Shown: positions 49,427-58,821, counted from the stretch's first letter. The stretch: 64,000 nucleotides of DNA from Candidatus Gracilibacteria bacterium CG17_big_fil_post_rev_8_21_14_2_50_48_13 (GCA_002783265.1 PFFG01000006.1:1-64000); one strand, 5' to 3'. Made by a program: numbers and translations. The notes: a model not told the origin generated them from the letters alone.

Positions 49427-50380
49427 TTACCCAAGGACCACCAGTGGATGTAAGACTTCTCCGCGGATTGCGGCAAAACCAAGCAAATGCCCCTTTGGAT
49501 CACGAATGGCCATACTTTCTGACTCAGGTTCCGTACGCCCCGCAAGTCGTTGCCCCTGGAGAAATCGTGCACTTTCCGTTGCATCAAGAGAGATGGCGGG
49601 TGCATTAATGCGTGCTAAGCCGGCAGGGATCACCCGACGAAGAAGCGTTGCACCATCGTCTGCATTGCGCTCTTTTTTCATAGCAATGGCCTCATCGATA
49701 CCATACTCACCCACTGCAGTTCTGCGCAGCGCTCCCAAGTAGGCGCCTGAGCCAAGAGCCTCGCCGATATCACGAGCAAGCGAACGAATGTATGTTCCTG
49801 AACCGCAGGTAACATCAAGATCAAGGGAAATAAGGCGTCCCTCGTCGTTTTCTTCTGCACCCAATATATCAAGATGCAGAATTTCCACGGTGCGCTCCGG
49901 CATTTCAACCACACGCCCACCCCGGGCTATTTTGTAGGCGCGCCTTCCTTCGACGCGAATGGCACTAAAAATAGGGGGGCGCTGCGTTATCGTCCCCTGA
50001 AATTGGGGAAGAATCGCTTTCACTTCTTCAAGCGTCGGTAGCGTGCCGCCTGTTTTCGTGCACTCACCTTCCGTGTCATCAGTCGTACTCGTCATCCCAA
50101 AAACCAGCTTTGCCGTATACCGCTTTTGCACCGCTGTCAGCCAAGGCACAAGGCGCGTTGCACGCCCCACACAGACCAAAAGCACTCCTGTCGCAAAGGG
50201 ATCAAGAGTGCCCGCATGGCCAATACGTGAAATATTGAGATAGAGCTTGAGCCGCCCAACAATATCGTGAGAGCTTAAGCCTGCTGGTTTATCGATAACC
50301 AGAATACCACCTAGAGGAAGTTCCTTATTTTTTTGCCGCAGTTTTTTTGGCTGGGGCTTTCTTTTTTCCTCCAGTGGCAC
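49427..50380 (-). CDS. truB: tRNA pseudouridine(55) synthase TruB, 317 aa
   Basis: ILVIDKPAGLSSHDIVGRLK and the catalytic GHAGTLDPFATGVL (Asp60). Then KRYTAKLVFGMTSTTDDTEG, GTITQRPPIFSAIRVEGRRAYKIAR, and CGSGTYIRSLARDIGEALG, with a C-terminal PUA-like part. The annotated start lies inside the YtxH-like gene, giving a 56-base same-strand overlap. Since family similarity begins near residue 22, a non-ATG start after that gene is an alternative. Confidence 0.95.
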   Translation of the reverse strand: MPLEEKRKPQPKKLRQKNKELPLGGILVIDKPAGLSSHDIVGRLKLYLNISRIGHAGTLDPFATGVLLVCVGRATRLVPWLTAVQKRYTAKLVFGMTSTTDDTEGECTKTGGTLPTLEEVKAILPQFQGTITQRPPIFSAIRVEGRRAYKIARGGRVVEMPERTVEILHLDILGAEENDEGRLISLDLDVTCGSGTYIRSLARDIGEALGSGAYLGALRRTAVGEYGIDEAIAMKKERNADDGATLLRRVIPAGLARINAPAISLDATESARFLQGQRLAGRTEPESESMAIRDPKGHLLGFAAIRGEVLHPLVVLG

Positions 50381-50837
50381 GTTTTTTCGTTTTGGGAGTT
50401 AAAAGTTCTTCTTTTCCTTCCATAATTGCAGTTTTCGCATTTGCAAAAAGCTTCTGTGCCTTTGCTTCTGCTTCAGTGCGAAGCTTTTCCGCCCGCTCCA
50501 TAGCGTCCAGACGATAGGCTTCCGCCTTTGCCTCTGCCTCTTCTATGAGGGCTTCAGCGCGACCTTTTGCTTCTTCAAATCCTTTCTGTAGTTTTGCGCT
50601 GGCCTCGGAAAACTGAGGGCTTTCCTTCACTTCATCAAAGATGGTACGCATACTGCCTGCCATCCCGGACAGTTCTTTCTTCAGCGTATCCGTTCCAGCC
50701 TTACCTGCTGCCCATTCCTTCGCGAGATCCTTGCGAACCTCAGACCCCTTGCGCGTCGCTGTCAGCAGCGTTACTACTCCACCAGCAGTAATGCCTGCGA
50801 GAAATCCGAGTAATCCTTTTCCATTGTTCTTTCCCAT
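50325..50837 (-). CDS. YtxH-like protein with Lys/Ala-rich tail, 170 aa
   Basis: Begins with a Gly-rich membrane helix (GLLGFLAGITAGGVVTLLTATRKGSEVRKDL) like the YtxH/general stress family. A long Ala/Glu coiled coil follows (SAKLQKGFEEAKGRAEALIEEAEAKAEAYRLDAMERAEKLRTEAEAKAQKL) and a histone-H1-like basic tail (KKKAPAKKTAAKK). The tail could bind DNA, linking nucleoid and membrane, but this is speculative. It precedes and overlaps truB. Confidence 0.8.
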   Translation of the reverse strand: MGKNNGKGLLGFLAGITAGGVVTLLTATRKGSEVRKDLAKEWAAGKAGTDTLKKELSGMAGSMRTIFDEVKESPQFSEASAKLQKGFEEAKGRAEALIEEAEAKAEAYRLDAMERAEKLRTEAEAKAQKLFANAKTAIMEGKEELLTPKTKKRATGGKKKAPAKKTAAKK

Positions 50838-50873
50838 AGTGCGAGGAGTCAGAGAGTAAATGCACCAAAAAAA

Positions 50874-53222
50874 CTATTTTTTTGATTTCTTATAAAGACC
50901 CATAGCCCCACAAGCCTGCATCAATACTCGGGTTACCCAAATCGCCGTAAAGAGACTCAAAATAATACCGAAGATCAGGTAAACTGCAAAACCTTTCACT
51001 GCCTCCGTTCCCATCATAAAGAGGATAAAGGCTGTAATCAAACTTGATACCTGTGAATCACGAATGGCAGACCATGCACGTTCAAAGGCTTTCTTAATAT
51101 TGGCAGCAACGTTTGATCCCTTGTTCATTTCTTCTTTGAAACGCTCGAAGATCAGGACATTTCCATCCACCGCCATACCCACAGAAAGAATCAGGGCGGC
51201 AACAGAAGCAAGAGTCAAATTGAACCCCGGCACCAGCTTAATGACGGATACATACATAATCGTGTACACAAACAGTGAAAGTACAGCGAGAAATCCGGAA
51301 AGTCGATAGTAGGCTATTAGGTAGAGTGACAATAAGGCAATACCCGTAATACCTGCGAGAATACTCTTTTCAAAGGCACCCTGACCAAGCTCTGGCCCCA
51401 CAATTTCCTGTCCAGAAAGCGTAATAGGCGCTGGAATGGCACCTGTATTGAGGTCGCGAGCAAGTGCAACGGCGGTTTTCACCGTAAATCCACCTTCAAT
51501 CACCGCAACACCACCTGGAATCTTGCTTCGAATGGTTGGCGCTGAGATCTGCTGACCTCCCACAAAGATTCCCATCGGTTTTCCGATATACTTCTCCGTG
51601 AGTTGTTCAAAGAGCTTTGCTCCTTCATCGTTAAATTCAATGCGCACAATGGGAACGACACTTCCTTGCTGATAGACCGCATCTGCCTTCTTAAAATATT
51701 CTCCCGTCAGCTGCTTTCCATCTAGCACAGCAGGCTCCCAAGGATCTTCCGTCGTATTGAAGAGTGCATAGTCAAAGCCGTAGACATTTTCTTCACGCAA
51801 CTTTTTCATGGCCTCATCGGCACGCTTTTGTGCGTCTTCCTTTGACCGTGTTGCCTTCGCACAAGCACTGTCCGTAGCACCCTTATAACATACAAGAATT
51901 CTGCTCATATCCGCCCAGATTTCTCCTTGTGGCTTCTTTTCCACCGCCTTAATGATGTGATAACCAAACTGCGTTTTCACCACTCCAGACACCTGACCAG
52001 GCTCAAGGGCAAAGGCTGCAGTTTCGAACTCCGGAACCATCATTCCCTTGGTAAAATAACCAAGATCGCCGGCGCGTTCTTTTCCTCCTGGTTCCTGGGT
52101 ATTCTGTTTTGCCAACTCATCAAACTTTGATGGATCCGCCTGAATACGCACAAGAAGTTCCTCTGCAGATTTCTTCGCAACTGCATCACGATTTGCCGTT
52201 TCCTCAGGTGTCGCTGCAGCATTTCCAGCATCTGTCGTGGTGAACAAAATATGCGATGCCTTCATCACTTCCTGATCAGCTGTATACTTTGAGTTCATCT
52301 TCACTACAGCAAACCCGTCTTCCGTATCCAGAACATCGGATACCTGACCTGCCTCCATAGATGCCATTTGTGTAGACATCCATGATTTCTGCCCGAGGTC
52401 TGTTTTGGGTGTCAGCATACCAAGATCTGCACTTGGAGCGTCTCCAAACTCTTTGTTCACATCAGCCATACTGACATTGTTCTTCGGAGAACGTACGAGC
52501 TCCTTATCTTTTTTCGTCAGTTTTGCTGCGATCATTCCGCGCACTGTAGACAACTCTGAACCTGAGTCTACAGACAAGGTTGCTTCTACCACCTCAGAAG
52601 TAAACTCTCCAGGTTTCGTTGCCTCAAGAACCTTCACAAAGGCTGGGTCCAGTGTACTTTCCACCACTGTTTTTGAACCATTATAGACATTACCTGGCTC
52701 CGTTTCCCGCGCCTTCTCTAAGAGCTTTTTTTCCGTATCTGGTGCCGCCTTCCAACTAGCGAGAAAGGACTCCGCCATAGTACGCATCGTTGCAGAGCGC
52801 TCAGCATCCGGCTTTTCACGAGGTACTTTGAACTCTAACTGGATAGTTTTTCCAATAATTTTCTTTGCTTCTTCAATATCACTAACACCGGCAAGAGTGA
52901 CACGAACGTGCTGTTCATCACCAATAGTGCTAAACACAATCTCTGGTTCGGAAACACCGAGGGAGTTAACACGTCCGTTAAGCACTTGGCGAATGCCAGA
53001 GAGCACCTGAGGACGACGATCTTCAGGAACCTTGTCTAAATCGATGGCAAAGTCGAGCCCGACACCTCCGGCAAGATCTAGCCCTTTATTGACGCTTGGT
53101 TCTGTCATCCATGAAAGCCACGCAGGTGCATTCCAGGAATCTTTCCAGGTAGAAGGGAGAGTAAGCAACAAACATACAATCGTCAGCAAAGCCAAGACAA
53201 TCAGGCGGAAACGCAAGCTCAT
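50874..53222 (-). CDS. secD: SecD with inserted parvulin (PPIase) domains, 782 aa
   Basis: SecD of the SecDF export motor. First helix (about 5-24), GLDLAGGVGLDFAIDLD (about 47-63), the P1 region, and the C-terminal six-helix RND block from about 620 with TLASVAALILSVGMAVDGNVLIFERFKEE. Inserted in P1 are a parvulin rotamase domain near 317-426 (KASHILFTTTD, GDLGYFTKGMMVPEFETAAFALEPGQVSGVVKTQFGYHIIKAVEKK) and before it a degenerate copy (DLGMLTP...AGQVSDVLDTEDGFAVVKM, about 264-307). Normal SecD has neither. secF is not adjacent. Start set after a consensus promoter. Confidence 0.92.
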   Translation of the reverse strand: MSLRFRLIVLALLTIVCLLLTLPSTWKDSWNAPAWLSWMTEPSVNKGLDLAGGVGLDFAIDLDKVPEDRRPQVLSGIRQVLNGRVNSLGVSEPEIVFSTIGDEQHVRVTLAGVSDIEEAKKIIGKTIQLEFKVPREKPDAERSATMRTMAESFLASWKAAPDTEKKLLEKARETEPGNVYNGSKTVVESTLDPAFVKVLEATKPGEFTSEVVEATLSVDSGSELSTVRGMIAAKLTKKDKELVRSPKNNVSMADVNKEFGDAPSADLGMLTPKTDLGQKSWMSTQMASMEAGQVSDVLDTEDGFAVVKMNSKYTADQEVMKASHILFTTTDAGNAAATPEETANRDAVAKKSAEELLVRIQADPSKFDELAKQNTQEPGGKERAGDLGYFTKGMMVPEFETAAFALEPGQVSGVVKTQFGYHIIKAVEKKPQGEIWADMSRILVCYKGATDSACAKATRSKEDAQKRADEAMKKLREENVYGFDYALFNTTEDPWEPAVLDGKQLTGEYFKKADAVYQQGSVVPIVRIEFNDEGAKLFEQLTEKYIGKPMGIFVGGQQISAPTIRSKIPGGVAVIEGGFTVKTAVALARDLNTGAIPAPITLSGQEIVGPELGQGAFEKSILAGITGIALLSLYLIAYYRLSGFLAVLSLFVYTIMYVSVIKLVPGFNLTLASVAALILSVGMAVDGNVLIFERFKEEMNKGSNVAANIKKAFERAWSAIRDSQVSSLITAFILFMMGTEAVKGFAVYLIFGIILSLFTAIWVTRVLMQACGAMGLYKKSKK

Positions 53223-53264
53223 ACGGGCGTCGTCGTTAAAAAAGTAGAGCAATATAACGTTCCC

Positions 53265-53292
53265 ATTCTACGAGGGAAAGCCCGCTTGTCAA
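53265..53292 (-). promoter_or_regulatory. promoter of secD
   Basis: Minus strand TTGACA, 16 bp, TAGAAT (-10 at 53265-53270, -35 at 53287-53292). One of the best promoters in the window. Confidence 0.75.
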
Positions 53293-53296
53293 AACA

Positions 53297-54409
53297 TCAC
53301 GCTCCACGCAGCCTTGACAGAAACTTTCTTGAAGTCTTCACGCTACGAATGAGAAAAAACAACCACGGTCGATGTATTTTTTCAAAGGCGCGACCACCCG
53401 TGCGTACCTCGCCACCAAATTTTCGCTTAAAATCAGTAACGCCCGCAAGAGATCGGTCCTCCTCAGCAGGAGAATCAGGTGTTGCAATCCCAAGAAAATC
53501 GTACCAAGCGCATCCATGTTTTTTCGCTCGCACGATTGCACTCCACTGCACAAGATACGGCGCCATAACTGCGCGATGGGCGCTTCCAGAAGCACCATAA
53601 TAATAGGTGCAGGTCTCTCCAGCAATCGTAAACAAACCACCAGCAATCCAGGTTCCTTCAAACCGGGCAAGCAACAAGAAAGCGTGCTCGTCTAAGGAAG
53701 TGAGAAAGTTTTTGTAGTAGGAGGCAGAATGTCCGGAGAATTTATCTCTCGCTGTTGTTTCTCTGGCAAGCTGCGTAAAGTGCATGACCGCCTCCTCAAA
53801 GGAAAGCGTCGGCGCCCCTTCATCTAGAGCCGTCCACTGCCCCTGTTGTATCGACCACGCAAACACCTGCACGCCCTTTTTTTCTGCCAGCCGTATATTA
53901 TACCGTCCTTTCGGCTTCATTTGTGCCAGGATTTCCTCCTCTGATTGAGTCAAATTTAGAAGTAAGGTACTCAGAGGGTGAAAATGCGCATGTGCTTCAC
54001 GACTACCGTGCATCAACCCCTTTGATTCCCCTTCATCAGAGAGCGGATCCCATCGTGTCCACACTGCGTTTGGATGGCGCATGGAAGCCTCGCTGAGAAG
54101 CTGCTGAGCTGCAGATGTACCACCAATAGTCAAAGGACCCCTGGGAGTATATAGCCAAGACGTCCCAAGAGGCAGCGGATAAACATACACAAAGCTCTGT
54201 GCCCTTGCATGGTCTTCTCCGTTTTCTCCATCATAAAACTCCACATTTTCTGGCCCAAGAAGCCACGCCATAAAACGTGCCCAGACCATGGTTTGATGCA
54301 GTGGCCGCATACCTTTTTGCATTGCATCCCATGCGGCAATGCGCGCTAAAACCTCGCGATTTTCTTTGTCGGTGGAATCTTTTCCAAAAGGACGTGAGAT
54401 GTACATCAT
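53297..54409 (-). CDS. FemAB-like aminoacyltransferase, 370 aa
   Basis: Peptidoglycan bridge-forming FemX/FemAB family, tandem GNAT folds using aminoacyl-tRNA. Seen are PLPLGTSWLYTPRGP, the signature QMKPKGRYNIRLAEKKGV near 165, FSGHSASYYKNFL, GTWIAGGLFTIAGETCTYYYGASGS and YDFLGIATP near 315. It would attach an amino acid to the lipid II stem or another acceptor. The start overlaps the RNase HI stop by four bases, so the two are coupled. Confidence 0.9.
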   Translation of the reverse strand: MMYISRPFGKDSTDKENREVLARIAAWDAMQKGMRPLHQTMVWARFMAWLLGPENVEFYDGENGEDHARAQSFVYVYPLPLGTSWLYTPRGPLTIGGTSAAQQLLSEASMRHPNAVWTRWDPLSDEGESKGLMHGSREAHAHFHPLSTLLLNLTQSEEEILAQMKPKGRYNIRLAEKKGVQVFAWSIQQGQWTALDEGAPTLSFEEAVMHFTQLARETTARDKFSGHSASYYKNFLTSLDEHAFLLLARFEGTWIAGGLFTIAGETCTYYYGASGSAHRAVMAPYLVQWSAIVRAKKHGCAWYDFLGIATPDSPAEEDRSLAGVTDFKRKFGGEVRTGGRAFEKIHRPWLFFLIRSVKTSRKFLSRLRGA

Positions 54410-54837
54410 GAGGCTGCATAATAGGAAAAGGTATCTCCAACATTTTTTCCACGATCCATAGCCTCATTTGCCATGGCGTCCGCTTCCGTATTTTCCTCAC
54501 GCGGAATATGCTGGAACTCCACAGCAAATTTTGCGGCGATGCGTTGGATATCCTGAGCAATTGCGCGAAGTGTCGCATCCTTAATTTTGTACACACCCTG
54601 CAATTGTCGCACCACAAGCTGACTATCGAGTCTGCACGTCACAGACGTTACCGATGGATCGAGAGATTCCATTGCCTTAAGGAGGGCGTAGTATTCCGCC
54701 TGATTATTTGTCCGCACACCGAGAAAAATCGCCTGTTTGAGGAGCACTTTTCCTGCATCATTTTTAATGACGAAACCTGACCCTGCAGGACCTGGATTAC
54801 CCCTAGAACCGCCATCACTGTAAACAAAAACATGCAT
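54406..54837 (-). CDS. ribonuclease HI family protein, 143 aa
   Basis: RNase H fold with acidic residues in place: YSDGGSRGNPGPAGSGFVI (first Asp), TNNQAEYYALLKAM (Glu), CRLDSQLVVRQLQGVYKIK (Asp), and HIPREENTEADAMANEAMD (last Asp). Bacterial/archaeal short type (RnhA-like). Degrades RNA in RNA-DNA hybrids. The frame opens at 55002, but the domain begins at the Met at 54837, and a divergent promoter occupies the upstream part. Confidence 0.93.
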   Translation of the reverse strand: MHVFVYSDGGSRGNPGPAGSGFVIKNDAGKVLLKQAIFLGVRTNNQAEYYALLKAMESLDPSVTSVTCRLDSQLVVRQLQGVYKIKDATLRAIAQDIQRIAAKFAVEFQHIPREENTEADAMANEAMDRGKNVGDTFSYYAAS

Positions 54838-54854
54838 GGGAGAAAAATATGGCG

Positions 54855-54882
54855 TTGAAGTGTGCGTGTGCGTTGCTATACT
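54855..54882 (+). promoter_or_regulatory. promoter of pilus-type cluster
   Basis: TTGAAG (54855-54860), 16 bp, TATACT (54877-54882). It makes the early ATG at 54849 impossible and supports 54939. Confidence 0.6.
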
Positions 54883-54938
54883 CTCATCTGTATGATAAAA
54901 TGCATAGAAGCCCACACACGTTAGCTTACAAACACCCA

Positions 54939-55754
54939 ATGAAAATGCAAGGACAGCATCAAGAGAAACAGCAATCCATACTCGGAAAGAATTTTTCCGC
55001 ACGTCAGCGTGTGTCTTTTGCAGAGCATTGTAAGAGTTTTTGGGAGAAACATATGTCCGCTTTTCATGGCGATCGCCTTCTCTTGGCTAGTGGTGCATGG
55101 TTTCTTGTAGCCACTTCTGCATTTGTGCTCGGGCAACTCGCCTATAATCCCGGATTTGTGACAATTGCCGGCATACAAAACCCCATTTCACGCGTCGCTC
55201 CCTATCTAAAGACGCAAAAAACGCTGGAAAGCCTCAGTACTGAATATATCGCACGTCAGAAGATGATCACGGAGAGAATCGTTGCCTTAAACGCTCTGCA
55301 GGATCGAGGAGAAAACCCCACTAATCCGCTTCTTAGTGCTCTAAACTCCATCAAGGAAGCACGTCCTGCGTGGCAAAATGTCCTGCGTGATCTCGATAGC
55401 GCAACAAAGAAAACGGTAGAATCCAATGATATTCTCAGGCGTATTTCCCTGGGTACCGTACAAATGATTTCGGAGACAAAACAAAGTACCATCACCGGGG
55501 CTCGCACGCTCACAGACAATGCCCGCTCAAGTACAAGTATTGCTGCAGATTTCCTCAAAAACCTTGAGGCCAGCCCTTCAATAAAAAATGTCCAAAGTTC
55601 CGATCCTGTCACAAAAGAGGAAACAGCAAGTGGCAGTATTCTTTCCTACACACCACTGGATATCACGTTTATGTATGCCGAACCGGAAGAAGCCAGCATA
55701 ATTGCTCCTACATCTCAGGTACAGCAGCTTCTTGATTCTGCTCCCACAAAATAA
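54939..55754 (+). CDS. membrane-anchored protein of pilus cluster, 271 aa
   Basis: Basic cytosolic N-terminus of about 45 residues, one membrane helix (LLLASGAWFLVATSAFVLGQLAY, about 50-72), then a helical extracytoplasmic domain (EYIARQKMITERIVALNALQDRGENP...) and a disordered end. The topology recalls PilN/PilO-type scaffold proteins of type IV pili, but there is no sequence signature. It lies four bases before the next gene, in line with PilB and prepilin. Confidence 0.65.
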   Translation: MKMQGQHQEKQQSILGKNFSARQRVSFAEHCKSFWEKHMSAFHGDRLLLASGAWFLVATSAFVLGQLAYNPGFVTIAGIQNPISRVAPYLKTQKTLESLSTEYIARQKMITERIVALNALQDRGENPTNPLLSALNSIKEARPAWQNVLRDLDSATKKTVESNDILRRISLGTVQMISETKQSTITGARTLTDNARSSTSIAADFLKNLEASPSIKNVQSSDPVTKEETASGSILSYTPLDITFMYAEPEEASIIAPTSQVQQLLDSAPTK

Positions 55755-55758
55755 TCCT

Positions 55759-56922
55759 ATGCAGTACAACACTCTCCTCCAGAAAGTCACTCCCCATCAG
55801 CATCTCATCCTGCCCGTGCTTTTTATGCTCACGGGTCTTCTTTTCCTCAGTGATTTCTGGCTTGGATGGATCAGTCAGGCTCATATCTGCCCAAAAGAAG
55901 AAACATCCTGCTCAATTGCCGTCAGTAGTGCGTATATCACGGATTTGTCTGCTTCAGGAAGCACCTTAAGCAGTATGGACCTTGCTGCACAAGTGTCCCT
56001 TGAAATCGGCTCACTCATGGAAATTATTCGTACGACGCCAGAACTCGCTCCGCTTTCCCAGGAGATGAACGCTTTTATTACACCCCTGCGCGATCAAATT
56101 GTTGCCGCCGTCTCAGCGGACGAACGACTTTTCTCTCTTCTGCGCAATGGCGAGATTTCCCCCTTAGATCGCATGTATCTCACCATGGGTATTCGCATGG
56201 CGGTTCTCGATCAGATGGAAAGTTTTGCTGCTTTGCGGACACGAGCCGTTGAAGAAAAGATCAATAAGAATCTCGCGGTTATTATTCCTGAATCAATTAC
56301 TTCCTTTGATTTATCGAAAAATATAGAGGATCGGACGAGTTCCTACCTTGGAACTGGCGATCGATTTATGCTCGAAAATGTCCAATTAACTGGGGAACGC
56401 AGTGATGGGAATATCTTTGAGACCATTTCAGGAACTATGACCATACAAGGAACACTAGCACCGCTCACACACTTTATTCAGGATATTCAATCAAGTGGCG
56501 ATGTCTTTGCAGAACAGACGAAAGAACGTACATCCCTGCCCCTCATGCGCATTATGCAAATCACGCTGACGCCTGCAGGAATGACAACTCCTGATGCGAC
56601 AGTCGATACAGCAAAAACCGTTTATCGTGCTGCAATTACCTTCGAGGCATTTGCTCGAGCAATTACTGAAGAAGGAGTCACACCACTGATTGAACAAAAA
56701 AAGTCCCTCAAAATCAGGGCAGAAGAGCTCTCCAGTGGTGGTGCCGTCCTGAGAGCTGGGCAAACTATGCAAAAAGTGGAGCAACTTTTGACGCTTGCTG
56801 CCAATGCGGAACGTACGCTCGACGCAGCTCTTTCCCAGAAAAACTATCAAGCAGCGAAGGATCAGGTGCAAAGTCTCATCGAGCTCTATCAGACGGTGAT
56901 CAGTTCTTTCAGCGCAACCTAA
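55759..56922 (+). CDS. membrane-anchored protein of pilus cluster, 387 aa
   Basis: Short N-terminus, one membrane helix (LPVLFMLTGLLFLSDFWLGW), then about 350 outside residues. Includes MENVQLTGERSDGNIFETISGTMTIQGTLAPLTHFIQDIQSSGDVF and LPLMRIMQITLTPAG, which resemble the way PilO-like domains end (strand, helix, strand). Ends in helices. PilO-like role is inferred from position and topology. Start after the upstream gene stop. Confidence 0.65.
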   Translation: MQYNTLLQKVTPHQHLILPVLFMLTGLLFLSDFWLGWISQAHICPKEETSCSIAVSSAYITDLSASGSTLSSMDLAAQVSLEIGSLMEIIRTTPELAPLSQEMNAFITPLRDQIVAAVSADERLFSLLRNGEISPLDRMYLTMGIRMAVLDQMESFAALRTRAVEEKINKNLAVIIPESITSFDLSKNIEDRTSSYLGTGDRFMLENVQLTGERSDGNIFETISGTMTIQGTLAPLTHFIQDIQSSGDVFAEQTKERTSLPLMRIMQITLTPAGMTTPDATVDTAKTVYRAAITFEAFARAITEEGVTPLIEQKKSLKIRAEELSSGGAVLRAGQTMQKVEQLLTLAANAERTLDAALSQKNYQAAKDQVQSLIELYQTVISSFSAT

Positions 56923-56932
56923 ATCAACTCCT

Positions 56933-58198
56933 ATGGAACCTTCTTCCTCACAATTTGTTAGTCAACATTTAGGCGCGATTCAACAGGCAATTCTCACGGG
57001 TGATGCACCTGGTTTAGTCGATAAAATCATTGCCCTCGCGGCAGATGAACGGGCAAGTGATATTCATATTGAACCCCTCGATCACAACGTACGCATTCGT
57101 CTTCGCGTCGATGGCATATTGCACAAACTCGTTGAATACGCTCCTCCACTCCATCCGGCCATCGTATCCCGCATTAAAATTTCAGCAAACCTGAAAATTG
57201 ATGAAAATCGCAAACCGCAGGATGGTCGCATTAGTCTTGAACTCACCACGGGTAAGCCCCTGGACATTCGTATTTCTACGTTTCCCACAACGAAAGGCGA
57301 AAAAATCGTTATGCGTCTTGTGGATAAAAGTCAGCACATTCCTTCCCTGCGCGAGCTTGGTTTAGAGGGCACCATGCTCACGACCATTGAAAATGCCATA
57401 CGCAGGCCAAACGGCGTCATTTTAAATACGGGTCCTACGGGGTCCGGAAAATCCACAACCCTCTACGCGTGTCTGGGTGTGCTCAATAGTGAAGATGTCA
57501 ACATTCTGACCTTAGAAGACCCTGTGGAAAACCAACTCCCGGGACTCAATCAAAGTCAGGTCAAACCAGATATCGGCTACACCTTTGCGACGGGCCTGCG
57601 CACGGCACTTCGCCAAGACCCAGATATAATGATGGTGGGTGAAATTCGCGATAAAGAAACACTGGAAACGGCTATTGAAGCTGCCCTTACCGGCCACCTT
57701 CTTCTCTCCACTCTGCATACCAATTCTGCTATTGAAACTATTACACGTCTCCTCAACATGCAGGTGGCGCGCTATCTCATTACGTCTACCGTACAGATTA
57801 TTATTGCGCAGCGTCTTACGCGGCTCCTGTGTTCTCAGTGCATGCGTTGGGAATCTCCTGCCCCAGCGGTCCGGAAGGAGATCCTGACACAGCTCGCGGG
57901 CATTTCTATGCAACAACTTTCAGAGCGCGTGCCCGCTTTTAACCCGCAGACGTTTCAAATCGCGGCAAAAGGCGCTGGCTGCGAAGCGTGTAACCATCTC
58001 GGCTACAAAGGCCGTCTTGGCCTCTACGAAATCGTAGAATTTACGGAAGCCTTTAAAGATGCGTTGCTTAAGGAGGCTCCAAGTTCCTATTTACGCGATC
58101 TTGCAGCGAAAGAAGGAACCGTATTTTTGCGCCAAGACGGTATTATCCGCGTCCTCCAGGGGAAAACTTCCCTGGAAGAAGTGTACACGGTTACCTAA
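56933..58198 (+). CDS. type IV pilus assembly ATPase PilB/GspE-like, 421 aa
   Basis: Secretion ATPase lacking the usual N-terminal N1 domain (family members are about 550 aa). N2 part ASDIHIEPLDHNVRIRLRVDGILHKL, then Walker A NTGPTGSGKSTTLY near 165. Asp box LTLEDPVENQLPGLNQSQV, Walker B RQDPDIMMVGEIRD, His box LTGHLLLSTLHTNSA, and a zinc motif CSQCMRW ... CEACNHLGYKGRLGLYE. Powers pilus extension. Confidence 0.93.
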   Translation: MEPSSSQFVSQHLGAIQQAILTGDAPGLVDKIIALAADERASDIHIEPLDHNVRIRLRVDGILHKLVEYAPPLHPAIVSRIKISANLKIDENRKPQDGRISLELTTGKPLDIRISTFPTTKGEKIVMRLVDKSQHIPSLRELGLEGTMLTTIENAIRRPNGVILNTGPTGSGKSTTLYACLGVLNSEDVNILTLEDPVENQLPGLNQSQVKPDIGYTFATGLRTALRQDPDIMMVGEIRDKETLETAIEAALTGHLLLSTLHTNSAIETITRLLNMQVARYLITSTVQIIIAQRLTRLLCSQCMRWESPAPAVRKEILTQLAGISMQQLSERVPAFNPQTFQIAAKGAGCEACNHLGYKGRLGLYEIVEFTEAFKDALLKEAPSSYLRDLAAKEGTVFLRQDGIIRVLQGKTSLEEVYTVT

Positions 58199-58264
58199 CG
58201 GAAAATTCTTTCCAATCCCCTCCCTTTTAGGGTATACTTCTATGAATTCCTAATTTCACATCGT

Positions 58265-58801
58265 ATGTCGTTCAACCGCTCTCGCACACTTCTTGCACAG
58301 GGTTTTACCCTCGTTGAGGTGCTCATCGTTATTTTGATCATCGCCCTCCTTATGGCGTTTATCATTCCACAGGTTCTTAAGGGGCCAGCACAGGCGCGTG
58401 ACCTGGTTCGTATGAATGATGTAGGAAACATTGCCGTCGCACTCGATAGTTATCGCAGTGCAAAACAAGGGTACCCAAAGGTCTCTGCAACTGGTTGTCT
58501 TGAAGCGACGACGGGACTCGGCCAGGAACTCGTCAAAGCAGGTATGCTGAACGCGGACAAGTTTCCAAAAGATCCTGAAGCCAATAATCTTACAGGAAAT
58601 TGCCCGGGGAAATATGCCTACAAAATGGTTAATGTAAATGGTGTCAGTAATGGCGCTGTGATTATTTACTCAAAACTTGAGACCCCAGCGCGTGCAACGG
58701 CCACAGATTCAGATATCAATCAGGGGAGCCTCACAAGTGAATATGTCTTTGGAAAACCAGAGAGTGACCGCAAGTACTACCATCAAGTGGCAGGACTGTA
58801 A
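58265..58801 (+). CDS. type IV prepilin-like protein, 178 aa
   Basis: Class III signal with the cleavage site AQG-FTLVEVLIVILIIALLM: Gly at -1, Phe at +1, Glu at +5. The hydrophobic helix is followed by a globular head with a Cys pair (ATGCLEATTG, TGNCPGKYAY) that could close a disulfide loop. Typical minor/major pilin length. Follows PilB by 66 bases with a TATACT -10 between (58231-58236). Confidence 0.92.
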   Translation: MSFNRSRTLLAQGFTLVEVLIVILIIALLMAFIIPQVLKGPAQARDLVRMNDVGNIAVALDSYRSAKQGYPKVSATGCLEATTGLGQELVKAGMLNADKFPKDPEANNLTGNCPGKYAYKMVNVNGVSNGAVIIYSKLETPARATATDSDINQGSLTSEYVFGKPESDRKYYHQVAGL

Positions 58802-58821
58802 TATCCCTGTTCCCTCTTTTT

